A DNA stretch of 64,000 bases, from contig JAGWTR010000001.1 in NCBI GenBank assembly GCA_028868855.1, positions 248,001 through 312,000 on the forward strand, given 5' to 3'. Position 1 is the stretch's first letter. Each line of letters starts with the position of its first letter. The notes beneath the pieces were generated by a model. It saw only the letters and a list, made by a program, of their open reading frames with translations. It made no database searches and had not been told where the DNA came from. Of the stretch, positions 35,563 through 43,868 are shown one piece after another. The stretch comes from Burkholderiales bacterium. Lineage in GTDB: Bacteria > Pseudomonadota > Gammaproteobacteria > Burkholderiales > Burkholderiaceae_C. The position numbers and the translations under genes are program-made.

Positions 35563-36419
35563 GCCAAAAAGGAGATGCCGCGCCCAAAGGCGGCCGTTTT
35601 CCCTTGCGGTTGAACCAGATGGCCGCAGCGGCGCCGCGTCCAACGGTCGCGCGCGAACTTTTGCGTCCCCAGGCGCACCTGCAAGCGGCCGAACGCGATC
35701 GCCGCTCAGTCGTGACCCCACAGGGACTTGGGCTGGATTCCGTCCACGTGCGCCGGCGCATGGTTGATCGGCTCAAGGCCGATGGCCTGCAACATCCGGC
35801 GGTGCTGGACGCCTTTGCGCGCCTGCCCCGGCATTTGTTTGTCGACACTGCCCTGGTCAACCAGGCCTACGAGGACACCAGCCTGCCCATCGGGCTGGGT
35901 CAAACCATCTCCAAGCCCTCGGTGGTGGGGGCGATGCTGGCGTTGCTATGCATTCGACCGGGTTTGAGCGCCATGGCGAGTGTGGCGCGGCCTTTGGGCG
36001 CCTGCCTTGAAATCGGCACCGGTTGTGGCTACCAGGCCGCTTTGCTGGCGACCTTGTCACGCCAGGTGGTGTCCATCGAACGCCTGCGGGACCTTCACCT
36101 CAAGGCCCGTCAGAATCTCGACGTGGTCAGACGCTCCTTGCCCGACTGGCCCGATGTCAGGCTGGTGTATGGTGACGGCATGCTCGGCCATCCTCCTTCG
36201 GCGCCCTATGACACCATCATCGCGGCGGCCGGCGGCAACGCTTTACCAGAGGCTTGGTTGAATCAATTGGCACCAGGCGGCCGATTGGTGGCCCCCATGA
36301 ATGATGGTCGCGGCAATGGTCAGGTCTTGACGGTGGTGGATCGCCATCTCGATGGCCGCCTGGAGCAAACGGTCGCCGGGGCCGTGCTCTTTGTTCCCCT
36401 AAAATCGGGCATCACCTGA
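35559..36419 (+). CDS. pcm: Protein-L-isoaspartate O-methyltransferase
   Basis: 286 residues, SAM-dependent repair of isoaspartyl residues. Core motifs: [37 protein letters not shown], then SAM-binding [25 protein letters not shown], and [10 protein letters not shown]. The first 70 or so residues are a basic, Ala/Pro-rich extension not found in the roughly 210-residue E. coli enzyme but seen in some Burkholderiales. Translationally coupled to surE by ATGA. Confidence 0.93.
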   Translation: MSQKGDAAPKGGRFPLRLNQMAAAAPRPTVARELLRPQAHLQAAERDRRSVVTPQGLGLDSVHVRRRMVDRLKADGLQHPAVLDAFARLPRHLFVDTALVNQAYEDTSLPIGLGQTISKPSVVGAMLALLCIRPGLSAMASVARPLGACLEIGTGCGYQAALLATLSRQVVSIERLRDLHLKARQNLDVVRRSLPDWPDVRLVYGDGMLGHPPSAPYDTIIAAAGGNALPEAWLNQLAPGGRLVAPMNDGRGNGQVLTVVDRHLDGRLEQTVAGAVLFVPLKSGIT

Positions 36420-36475
36420 TGTCCAGGCGATGGATTGCCCACCCGCCGCTTTGAGCCTCATCGAGCCTTTCAGAC

Positions 36476-37354
36476 ATGCACATCATTTCGAATCATTCCA
36501 GGCTGCTTGCTTCGGCTGCCGTGGTGTTGACCCTCATGGGTTGCGCTTCACCAACCCACCGCGCGCCGGTTGAAGAGCGCTCGCGCGGCCCCGCTGCCAG
36601 CGCGCCTGGCAGCACCCGTCGCGTCCCCACCGCCTTTGACCTTGAAAACGCTGGCAAGCCGGGGTTCTACACCGTCAAGCCCGGTGACACGCTCATCCGC
36701 ATCAGTCTGGAAAGTGGCCAAAACTGGCGTGACCTGGCGTCCTGGAACAACCTAGACAACCCCAATGTCATCGAGGTTGGGCAGGTGCTGCGCGTGGTGC
36801 CACCAGGCGAGAATGTCACCGCGGGCGCTGCCACCAAGCCGATCGCCCCGCCCAAGGTTGAAGCGCGCACCATTGAGGCCAAGCCTGGCGCGTCTGGTGC
36901 GGCCTCGGCGGCCTCGGCGGCCAAGCCGGCGGCGTCTGCGGCCTCGGTGATTGAAGCCAAGGAAACCAAGGAAGTCAAGGACGCCGACGAGCCCAATTGG
37001 CAGTGGCCGGCGACGGGCCCCATCCTGGGCGGCTTTGAGGAAGGCAAGCGCAAGGGCGTGGCCATTGGTGGCAAGACCGGCGACCCCATTTTCGCGGCCG
37101 CCGACGGTCGGGTGGTCTACGCCGGCTCGGGCTTGCGCGGCTATGGCAACCTGATCATCATCAAGCACAACGCCGAATACCTCACGGCCTATGCCCACAA
37201 CCAGACCCTTCTGGTCAAGGAAGACCAGGCGGTGCGCAAGGGCCAGAAGATTGCCGAAATGGGCTCGACCGACGCCGATCGCGTGCAACTGCACTTTGAA
37301 ATCCGCCGACAAGGCAAGCCGGTCGACCCGGTGCGTCAGTTGCCAACGCGTTGA
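36476..37354 (+). CDS. nlpD: NlpD-type LysM/LytM lipoprotein (amidase activator)
   Basis: 292-residue outer-membrane lipoprotein: lipobox LTLMGC, LysM domain (GFYTVKPGDTLIRISLESGQNWRDLASWNNL, residues about 60-110), an Ala/Lys/Glu linker with alanine-rich repeats (about 135-165), then a LytM domain. Compared with active M23 peptidases the metal ligands are missing: KGVAIGG stands where HxGxD is expected, and QLHFEIR where HLHFE is expected. It should therefore be an amidase activator, as known for E. coli NlpD, not an endopeptidase. A CCCC-TAAAAT-CGGG motif lies about 70 bases upstream, inside pcm. Confidence 0.92.
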   Translation: MHIISNHSRLLASAAVVLTLMGCASPTHRAPVEERSRGPAASAPGSTRRVPTAFDLENAGKPGFYTVKPGDTLIRISLESGQNWRDLASWNNLDNPNVIEVGQVLRVVPPGENVTAGAATKPIAPPKVEARTIEAKPGASGAASAASAAKPAASAASVIEAKETKEVKDADEPNWQWPATGPILGGFEEGKRKGVAIGGKTGDPIFAAADGRVVYAGSGLRGYGNLIIIKHNAEYLTAYAHNQTLLVKEDQAVRKGQKIAEMGSTDADRVQLHFEIRRQGKPVDPVRQLPTR

Positions 37355-37372
37355 TCCCAACGGTCGGCGCGT

Positions 37373-37414
37373 GCGGGTGTCAAAACCCGCCATTGACTTT
37401 GAGACAATGGCGGG
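37373..37414 (+). promoter_or_regulatory. Overlapping inverted repeats abutting the rlmD start codon
   Basis: Two mutually exclusive stems. Stem A: GCGGGT (37373-37378) with ACCCGC (37385-37390), loop six bases. Stem B: CCCGCCATTG (37386-37395) with CAATGGCGGG (37405-37414), a perfect ten-base stem with a nine-base loop, ending at the base before the rlmD ATG. They share 37386-37390. In RNA, stem B would hide the start region; in DNA, the repeat could be an operator overlapping a -10-like GACAAT (37403-37408). No T-tract follows, so it is not a simple terminator. Confidence 0.6.
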
Positions 37415-38824
37415 ATGAGTGATGCCAACCCCAGCCACGTCGCGGCAACGGCCCCCGTGGACCCCGGCCAGGAATGGCTGAAAATCCAATCCCTTGACTT
37501 GGAAGCGCAGGGCGTGGCCCGTCGCGCCAATGGCAAGGTTGTTTTTGTCGAAGGCGCCTTACCTGGCGAAGAAGTGCGCGTGCAGGTCTCGCGCCGAAAA
37601 AACAACTGGGAGCAGGCCAGTTTGCACGACCTGCGCGCCGAAAGCGCCCAGCGCGTCACGCCCAAGTGCCTGCACTTCGGGGTGTGCGGCGGCTGCAAGA
37701 TGCAGCACTTCCATCCCGCCGCCCAGGTGGCCGTCAAACAACGCGTCCTGGAAGACAACCTCTGGCACTTGGCCAAGGTCAAGCCCGAAACCCTGCTGCG
37801 GCCCATTGAAGGTCCTGCCTGGGGCTACCGTCATCGTGCCCGACTGTCGGTGCGTGATGTGCGCAAGATGAAGTCGGTCCTGGTGGGCTTTCGCGAGAGC
37901 AAGTCCAGCCATGTGGCTGACATCCAGTCCTGCCAAATCCTGCCGCCACATGTGTCGCGTTTGTTGATGCCCTTGCGTGCCTTGGTTGGCGCCATGGAGC
38001 ACCGCGACCGCGTGCCACAAATTGAAGTGGCAGTGGGCTCGAAGGTCACTGCCCTGGTCTTGCGCCACCTGGAAGCACTCAGTTCATCCGATGTGCACCT
38101 CCTGCGCAACTTTGCCGCCGAGCACAGCGCCTGGAATGGCGGGCGATTCCCCATCGTGTGGTGGTTGCAGGCCAAGGGCCCGGAAACCGTCAAACCGCTG
38201 GATGCGCACCAGACCGGCCTGGACTACGCCTTGCCAGAATTCGGCATCACCATGCCCTACAAGCCCACCGATTTCACCCAGGTCAACGATGCGATCAATC
38301 AGGTGCTGGTGGGACGCGCCCTGCGCCTGTTGCAAGTGCGGCCTGACGAGCGCGTGATTGACTGGTTCTGTGGTCTGGGCAACTTCACCTTGCCCTTGGC
38401 CACGCAGGCGCGAGAGGTGCTGGGTATCGAGGGCAGTGAACTGCTGGTGGCCCGTTCGCGCGAGAACGCCCAGCTCAACGGTTTGTCTGGGCGCACCAGT
38501 TTTGTCGCCCACAATCTGTTTGAATTGACCCCGACCGAGCTGGCCAACTACGGCAATGCCGACAAGTGGTTGGTCGACCCGCCCCGAGAAGGCGCATTTG
38601 CTTTGGCCAAAGCCCTGGCCGATCTGAATCAGGATCCCACCCAGGCGCCCGGCTGGATGCCGCCAAAACGCATCGTCTACGTCAGTTGCAACCCCGCGAC
38701 GCTGGCTCGCGATGCGGGCCTGCTGGTGCATCAAGGCGGTTACCGCTGCGCAGCGGCGGGCGCGGTCAACATGTTCCCGCACACGGCCCACGTGGAAAGC
38801 ATGGCGGTATTCGAACGCGATTAG
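37415..38824 (+). CDS. rlmD: 23S rRNA (uracil-1939-C5)-methyltransferase RlmD
   Basis: 469 residues. TRAM domain at the N-terminus ([31 protein letters not shown]), a [4Fe-4S] cluster motif in [15 protein letters not shown] plus a later cysteine (IQSCQILP), the SAM-binding strand [16 protein letters not shown], and the catalytic cysteine in [17 protein letters not shown]. The start codon is directly preceded by an inverted repeat and a -10-like hexamer. In related genomes rpoS usually lies between nlpD and this gene; here only 60 bases separate them. Confidence 0.94.
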   Translation: MSDANPSHVAATAPVDPGQEWLKIQSLDLEAQGVARRANGKVVFVEGALPGEEVRVQVSRRKNNWEQASLHDLRAESAQRVTPKCLHFGVCGGCKMQHFHPAAQVAVKQRVLEDNLWHLAKVKPETLLRPIEGPAWGYRHRARLSVRDVRKMKSVLVGFRESKSSHVADIQSCQILPPHVSRLLMPLRALVGAMEHRDRVPQIEVAVGSKVTALVLRHLEALSSSDVHLLRNFAAEHSAWNGGRFPIVWWLQAKGPETVKPLDAHQTGLDYALPEFGITMPYKPTDFTQVNDAINQVLVGRALRLLQVRPDERVIDWFCGLGNFTLPLATQAREVLGIEGSELLVARSRENAQLNGLSGRTSFVAHNLFELTPTELANYGNADKWLVDPPREGAFALAKALADLNQDPTQAPGWMPPKRIVYVSCNPATLARDAGLLVHQGGYRCAAAGAVNMFPHTAHVESMAVFERD

Positions 38825-38844
38825 TGCAGGGGTGTGGCTGGGGT

Positions 38845-39477
38845 TCAGCCCTCTTGGTGCCCGAGCCAGGCCTGAACCGAAGGACGTTGCCACTGCCGTT
38901 CCACATAGGCGTGTAGTTTGGCCGGCACGGGGTCGCCATTGCTCACCAGACGCTTGAGCATCAAAGCCAGTTCGGTGTCGGCCATGCACCAGGCGCCGAA
39001 CAGGTCTTCGCCACGCTCGTTGATGAGTTGGTCGGCGGCCTCGAACAATTGCTGGGCGGCGGCTTTCCCTGAGGCCGACAGCGGGGAACTGCTGGGCTGC
39101 CTGAAGATGACCGCCGTGCTGCGTTCTTCACGCAAGGCCACCAGGTCGGTGCGCAACCAGGCTTGTACTTGACGTGCTCTGGCGCGGTGCTGAAGGCTCG
39201 CTGGCAACAGCGCCAGATGCCGAGGCGGCGGGAAGGCGTCGTCCAAGTACTCGACGATGGCGGATGACTCCGACAGCGAAAAATCACCATGCACCAGCGT
39301 GGGCACCCGGCCGGTCAGCGACAGTTGCCGATACGCCGGTGCCCGGTGCGCCGTGCCCGCCAGGTCCATTTTTTGAATGGCGAAGGGCAGGCGTTTTTCG
39401 CGCAGTGCCACATAGGCAAACATCGCGTAGGGGCTGAAAAATTGGCTGTCGATGTACAGTGTGATGTCCTGGCTCAT
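38845..39477 (-). CDS. Glutathione S-transferase (YfcF-like)
   Basis: 210 residues. N-terminal thioredoxin fold: ITLYIDSQFFSPYAMFAYVALREKRLPF, then GRVPTLVHGDFSLSESSAIVEYLDDAFP with the cis-Pro and the Ser-Glu-Ser glutathione-binding motif. A helical C-terminal domain follows. The DSQFFSPYA pattern and length match E. coli YfcF, a GST with peroxidase and disulfide reductase activity. The ATG at 39477 is chosen; an open frame extends further upstream but crosses a terminator and lacks GST sequence. Confidence 0.82.
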   Translation of the reverse strand: MSQDITLYIDSQFFSPYAMFAYVALREKRLPFAIQKMDLAGTAHRAPAYRQLSLTGRVPTLVHGDFSLSESSAIVEYLDDAFPPPRHLALLPASLQHRARARQVQAWLRTDLVALREERSTAVIFRQPSSSPLSASGKAAAQQLFEAADQLINERGEDLFGAWCMADTELALMLKRLVSNGDPVPAKLHAYVERQWQRPSVQAWLGHQEG

Positions 39478-39538
39478 GGGGACCCTGTGGCATGAATTTG
39501 CAGACAGCATAAATCCAGTGAAGAGCCCGCACAACAGA

Positions 39539-39566
39539 AAAGGCCGGACGCAATCGCCCGGCCTTT
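39539..39566 (-). terminator. Rho-independent terminator after phoH
   Basis: AAAGGCCGG (39539-39547) pairs with CCGGCCTTT (39558-39566) around a ten-base loop, with a T-run on the minus strand after the stem. It lies 24 bases beyond the phoH-like gene and before the GST gene, both leftward. Confidence 0.8.
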
Positions 39567-39589
39567 GTGGTGAACGAGGTGAAGGCTTG

Positions 39590-41371
39590 TCAGAGCACTT
39601 CAGAGGCGAAATCCGCCAGTCGTGAACGTTCGCCGCGCGCCAAAGTGACGTGCCCGCTGTGCGGCCAGCCCTTGAACTTGTCCACGGCATAGGTCAGGCC
39701 GGAACTGCCCTCGGTCAGGTAGGGCGTGTCGATCTGCGCCAGATTGCCCAGGCAGACGATCTTGGTGCCTGGGCCTGCCCGAGTGATCAGCGTCTTCATC
39801 TGTTTGGGCGTCAGGTTCTGCGCCTCGTCGATGATGACGATCTTGTTCAGGAAGGTGCGACCGCGCATGAAGTTCATGCTCTTGATCTTGATCTTGCTGC
39901 GCACCAGGTCGTTGGCGGCGGCACGGCCCCACTCGCCAGAGCTGCTGTCCCCGCCTCGGGCCAGTACTTCCAGGTTGTCGTCCAGCGCGCCCATCCAGGG
40001 CGACATCTTTTCTTCCTCGGTGCCGGGCAGGAAGCCGATGTCCTCGCCCACCGGCACGGTCACGCGGGTGACGATGATTTCGGTGTAGCGGCGATCATCA
40101 AGGACCTGACTGAGCGCGGCTGCCAGGGTCATCAGCGTTTTGCCGGTGCCCGCCGATCCGGTCAATGTCACGAAATCGCACTCGGGGTCCATCAGCAGGT
40201 TCAGGGCAAAGTTCTGCTCGCGATTGCGCGCGGCCACGCCCCATACCGATTGCTTTTGATGGCTGAAGTCTTTCAGGGTCTTGAGCACGGCTGATTTGCC
40301 GGTGATCTCGGTGACCTTGCCATACCAGGGCGTCACCCCAGGGGATTCAAGGTAGACGAACTGGTTGACCAGCAGTGAGGGCACCAGGGGGCCGCTGACG
40401 CGGTAGAAGGTGACGCCGCCTTGCTGCCAGCTTTCAATGCCCTTGGCATGACGCTCCCAGAAGTCGGCGGGCAACGGCAGCACGCCGGTGTAAAGCAGGT
40501 CACCGTCTTCCAGCGTCTTGTCATTGAAATAGTCTTCGGCCGGCAGGCCCAGCGCGCGGGCCTTGATGCGCATATTGATGTCCTTGGACACCAGCGCAAC
40601 CTCGCGCGGAGGATGCTGTTCGCGCAGGGCCTGAACGACCCCCAGGATCTGGTTATCGGCCTTGCCTTGTGGCAGACCCATGGGCAACTGCACATCCAGG
40701 CTCATGGTCTGGAAGTAGAGCTTGCCCCGGGCGTCCTTGTGGCCGGTTTTTGACAGCTCAATGCCGGCCGCTGGGTCGGCGTGCGCCCGACCCATGTCGG
40801 CGGCCAGGGCGTCAAGATCGCGGCTGACCTGGCGGGCATTGCGAGCCACTTCGGTCATGCCCTTCTTGTGCCCGTCCAGCTCTTCCAGCGTGATCATGGG
40901 CAGGTAGATGTCATGCTCCTCGAAGCGGAACAAGGACATCGGGTCATGCAGCAACACATTGGTGTCCAGCACGAAGAGCTTGGCCGGGCCGGCCGGGCCC
41001 TTGCGTCGGCGCGTGTTGCCCTGGACGGCGCTGGAGGCGGTGGCGACGCCGGTGCGTGGACTTATCCCTGGGGTGTCGCTGATTTTTTCGGCGACGGGGG
41101 GAATCGGCGAGGCCGTGCCACGCTTGGGCATCGCAGGGGCATGGGTTGACGCTGCACGCGCTGGGGGCGTGAGGTGGTTGACCGCCTGCTGAAAGGCCGG
41201 CGTGTTCAATGGCTCCTTGCCGACCAGTTCCAGCACGGGCTGGCGGACGGCTTTGGCCGATGCGGATCGTGTGCTGCTGCGGGCAGGGCTTTTGGCGGGT
41301 TTGGGCTGCGACGTGAAGTCATCAGCGCTCAGCATGTCAGCACGTTTGGCAGGAGGCTTGGGTAGTGGCAT
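39590..41371 (-). CDS. PhoH family PIN-ATPase (PhoH2-type)
   Basis: 593 residues with an RNase-like PIN domain fused to a PhoH ATPase, the architecture of PhoH2 toxin-like RNA helicase/nucleases. A 130-residue basic, Ser/Pro/Ala-rich N-terminal region is probably disordered. The PIN domain starts at KLFVLDTNVLLHDPMSLF with acidic residues later in ITLEELDGHKKG. The ATPase has Walker A GSAGTGKT near residue 404 and Walker B IVIIDEAQNLTP near 510, plus VPVGEDIGFLPGTEEEKM. Start MPLPKPPAKR is preceded by AGGAACGG; an in-frame extension reaching 41473 would be translated through a terminator hairpin and is rejected. Confidence 0.9.
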   Translation of the reverse strand: MPLPKPPAKRADMLSADDFTSQPKPAKSPARSSTRSASAKAVRQPVLELVGKEPLNTPAFQQAVNHLTPPARAASTHAPAMPKRGTASPIPPVAEKISDTPGISPRTGVATASSAVQGNTRRRKGPAGPAKLFVLDTNVLLHDPMSLFRFEEHDIYLPMITLEELDGHKKGMTEVARNARQVSRDLDALAADMGRAHADPAAGIELSKTGHKDARGKLYFQTMSLDVQLPMGLPQGKADNQILGVVQALREQHPPREVALVSKDINMRIKARALGLPAEDYFNDKTLEDGDLLYTGVLPLPADFWERHAKGIESWQQGGVTFYRVSGPLVPSLLVNQFVYLESPGVTPWYGKVTEITGKSAVLKTLKDFSHQKQSVWGVAARNREQNFALNLLMDPECDFVTLTGSAGTGKTLMTLAAALSQVLDDRRYTEIIVTRVTVPVGEDIGFLPGTEEEKMSPWMGALDDNLEVLARGGDSSSGEWGRAAANDLVRSKIKIKSMNFMRGRTFLNKIVIIDEAQNLTPKQMKTLITRAGPGTKIVCLGNLAQIDTPYLTEGSSGLTYAVDKFKGWPHSGHVTLARGERSRLADFASEVL

Positions 41372-41401
41372 GGTGTGATCCGTTCCTGGGTGGGCACAAA
41401 C

Positions 41402-41429
41402 AAAAAAGCCGCACAGAACACTGTGCGGC
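41402..41429 (-). terminator. Terminator-like hairpin 30 bases before the phoH start
   Basis: GCCGCACAG (41408-41416) and CTGTGCGGC (41421-41429) form a perfect nine-base stem with a four-base loop, followed on the minus strand by six T (41407-41402). It is an ideal intrinsic terminator for the bcp transcript, but only 30 bases separate it from the phoH ATG. It may alternatively act as an attenuator in a phoH leader. Confidence 0.85.
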
Positions 41430-41601
41430 CTCACGCTGATCTTGCAGGCAAAGAACTGCCTTTTTGGGTTCACAAATTCGACTGAGTCGATGAATGCTCC
41501 GATGCATGAGACTGATTATGCACACTCCACGTCGCCCGCAGGGCGTTGTCGGGGGGCTGCAACAAAGCTTTATCACGCGTTGCCGGAAATTCCTCTGTCA
41601 G

Positions 41602-42081
41602 TCAGGCAGCAGCCTTGTTCAACGACTTGACCGCCGCCAGCACTTCTTCAATGTGGCCGGCGACTTTGATGCCGCGCCATTCTTCGCGAAGGACGCCGTT
41701 GGCATCGATCAAAAAGGTACTGCGTTCAATGCCCTTGACCTTCTTGCCGTACATGATTTTGTTTTTGACCACACCAAACATGTGGCAAAGCTTTTCTTCG
41801 GTGTCGGCGATCAATTGGTAAGGCAATTCAAGGTTTTCCCTGAATTTGTCATGCGAGGCAAGGTTGTCCCGCGAGACGCCGAACACGATGGCGCCAGCTT
41901 TGATGAACTCTTTGTGCTTGTCGCGAAACTGCATCGCCTCGGTGGTGCAACCGGGTGTGTGATCCTTAGGGTAGAAATACAGCACAACCGTCTGACCAAT
42001 GAAGGACTGGGGGGTGAATTTAATTCCACCCGTGGCGACGGCTTCAAATTCCGGCAAAGGTTTGTTGAGGGCGGGTGTCAT
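41602..42081 (-). CDS. bcp: Thioredoxin-dependent peroxiredoxin (Bcp/PrxQ)
   Basis: 159 residues, reduces hydrogen and organic peroxides. The peroxidatic Cys45 lies in DHTPGCTTEAMQFRD. The Cys50 of E. coli Bcp is absent (the fifth residue after Cys45 is methionine), while Cys99 in EKLCHMFGV is retained. So resolution would use Cys99 or an external thiol. Other family features are FGVSRDNLASHDKFRENLELPYQLIAD and a FLIDANGVL strand. A perfect TATAAT lies on its strand at 42122-42117. Confidence 0.93.
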   Translation of the reverse strand: MTPALNKPLPEFEAVATGGIKFTPQSFIGQTVVLYFYPKDHTPGCTTEAMQFRDKHKEFIKAGAIVFGVSRDNLASHDKFRENLELPYQLIADTEEKLCHMFGVVKNKIMYGKKVKGIERSTFLIDANGVLREEWRGIKVAGHIEEVLAAVKSLNKAAA

Positions 42082-42116
42082 GTCTACTTGTGATCAGCCT
42101 GCGTGAATAGCCAACT

Positions 42117-42122
42117 ATTATA
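42117..42122 (-). promoter_or_regulatory. -10 element of bcp
   Basis: TATAAT, read on the minus strand, matches the -10 consensus completely and lies 35 bases before the bcp ATG. No convincing -35 hexamer was found at 16-18 bases. Confidence 0.5.
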
Positions 42123-42189
42123 AAGTGCTTATTGATCTACCTTCCGGGCAAGGGACTACCCCCCTAAAATGAGGTGCTTGGCCGGGTTT

Positions 42190-42564
42190 TCAACGGTGCA
42201 CCAACAGGGCCGCCACCACACGGCGCCCTTCGGCCACCAGGAAATTGTAAGTTCGGCAGGCCGCTGCCGTGTCCATGGTCTCGACCCCGATGCGGGCCTG
42301 CATCAGCGAGCGCATCAGGGCGGGCGGCGCAAAGCGCAGGGACGGCCCGCTGCCAAAGAGCACCAGCTCAGGGGCCAGTCGGGCAATGTGCTCGAAGTGG
42401 GCTTCGGTCAGGTCGGCCAGGCTGGCGGCGTGCCAGGGTAAGGGCTCACCGGTGGGCGGCACCAGCACGCTGTGGGTGTACTCGACGCCGTTGATCGAGA
42501 CCGACTGCGGCGAGTGGGCATTGATCACATTGACGCCTTCGGGGCGATCGGCTTGCAGTTTCAT
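42190..42564 (-). CDS. Mth938-like domain protein
   Basis: 124 residues, soluble. The sequence NVINAHSPQSVSINGVEYTHSVLVPP, ELVLFGSGPSLRF and AACRTYNFLVAEGRRVVAALLV fits the Mth938/NDUFAF3-like fold (DUF498). Mitochondrial relatives help complex I assembly, but bacterial function is unproven. Start MKLQADRPEG is taken; an upstream in-frame extension overlaps the alaC leader. Divergent from alaC. Confidence 0.83.
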   Translation of the reverse strand: MKLQADRPEGVNVINAHSPQSVSINGVEYTHSVLVPPTGEPLPWHAASLADLTEAHFEHIARLAPELVLFGSGPSLRFAPPALMRSLMQARIGVETMDTAAACRTYNFLVAEGRRVVAALLVHR

Positions 42565-42622
42565 GGGGCGCGCAGGGTAGGGGGTGTGGTTAAATTCTAT
42601 TTCTTTGTCCGGAGGCCCTGTT

Positions 42623-43846
42623 TTGAAGCCGATCACCAAGTCCAGCAAGCTCTCCAACGTCTGTTACGACATCCGTGGGCCGGTCCTGGAAAAGGCGCGC
42701 CAGATGGAGGAAGAAGGGCACAAAATCATCAAGCTCAACATTGGCAATTTGGCCGTGTTCGGGCTGGAGCCGCCCGACGAGATCGTGCAGGACATGATCC
42801 GCAACCTGGCGGGTGCGGCCGGCTACACCGATTCCAAGGGCTTGTTCGCGCCCCGCAAGTCGGTGGTGCATTACTGCCAGGAAAAGAATATCCAGGGCGT
42901 CACCGTGGACGACGTCTACCTGGGCAATGGCGCGTCCGAGCTGATCGTGATGGCGCTCAATGCCTTGCTTAACGATGGCGATGAGGTGCTGCTTCCATCG
43001 CCTGACTACCCCCTCTACACAGCAGCCGTGTCGCTCTCGGGCGGACGCCCCGTGCACTACATCTGTGACGAGCAAGCCGAGTGGTGGCCCGACCTGGACG
43101 ACATCCGTGCCAAGATCACGCCGGACACCAAAGCCATCGTGGTCATCAACCCCAACAACCCGACTGGGGCGCTCTATCCGGACAACATTTTGCAGGGCAT
43201 CGTGGACATCGCCCGTGAGCACCAGCTGATCGTGTTCGCCGACGAGATCTACGACAAAACCCTGTTTGATGGCAACACGCACACCAGCATCGCCTCACTG
43301 GCCGACGATGTGCTGTTCGTCACCTTCAACGGCCTGAGCAAGAACTACCGCTCCTGCGGCTATCGAGCCGGCTGGATGGTGGTGTCGGGTGAAAGACGTC
43401 ACGCTCAGGACTACATCGAGGGCCTGAACATGCTGGCGTCCATGCGCCTGTGCGCCAACACGCCGGGCCAGTTGGCCATCCAGACCGCGTTAGGCGGACG
43501 CCAGAGCATCAAGGACCTCGTGGCGCCCACGGGCCGCCTGACGCGTCAACGCGACCTGGCCTACGAACTGCTCAACCAGATTCCCGGCGTGAGCGTGGTC
43601 AAGCCCAAGGGCGCGCTCTACATGTTCCCTCGCCTGGACCCGAAGATGTACCCTGTCGCCGACGATCAGCAGTTTGCCTATGAACTGCTGGCTGAGGAGA
43701 AGGTGCTGATCGTCCAGGGGTCCGGCTTTAACTGGGCCCACCCTGACCACTTCCGGCTGGTCTTCCTGCCCAATGTCGACGACCTGGCCGACGCCATCGG
43801 GCGCATCGCGCGCTTCCTCGACGGTTACCGCAAGCGTCATTCCTGA
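42623..43846 (+). CDS. alaC: Alanine transaminase AlaC-like aminotransferase (TTG start)
   Basis: 407 residues, class I PLP-dependent aminotransferase, probably pyruvate/glutamate to alanine. PLP-fold motifs: VYLGNGASELIVMALNALL, LLPSPDYPLYTAAVSLSGG, VVINPNNPTGALY, VFADEIYDKTLFDG and the Schiff-base lysine in TFNGLSKNYRSCGYRAGW. Initiation is at TTG: GGAGG at 42611-42615 stands seven bases before it and related proteins begin KPITKSSKL. An in-frame ATG at 42584 lies upstream of that site and is unlikely. First of alaC-hom-thrC. Confidence 0.88.
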   Translation: MKPITKSSKLSNVCYDIRGPVLEKARQMEEEGHKIIKLNIGNLAVFGLEPPDEIVQDMIRNLAGAAGYTDSKGLFAPRKSVVHYCQEKNIQGVTVDDVYLGNGASELIVMALNALLNDGDEVLLPSPDYPLYTAAVSLSGGRPVHYICDEQAEWWPDLDDIRAKITPDTKAIVVINPNNPTGALYPDNILQGIVDIAREHQLIVFADEIYDKTLFDGNTHTSIASLADDVLFVTFNGLSKNYRSCGYRAGWMVVSGERRHAQDYIEGLNMLASMRLCANTPGQLAIQTALGGRQSIKDLVAPTGRLTRQRDLAYELLNQIPGVSVVKPKGALYMFPRLDPKMYPVADDQQFAYELLAEEKVLIVQGSGFNWAHPDHFRLVFLPNVDDLADAIGRIARFLDGYRKRHS

Positions 43847-43868
43847 TCACGTTAAAGAGCTTAGTTTC

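Noticed and set aside
36895..36960. Short GGCCTCGGCG repeats in nlpD as a possible mobile or regulatory repeat
   Set aside because: They encode the alanine-rich linker of NlpD in frame, which explains them.
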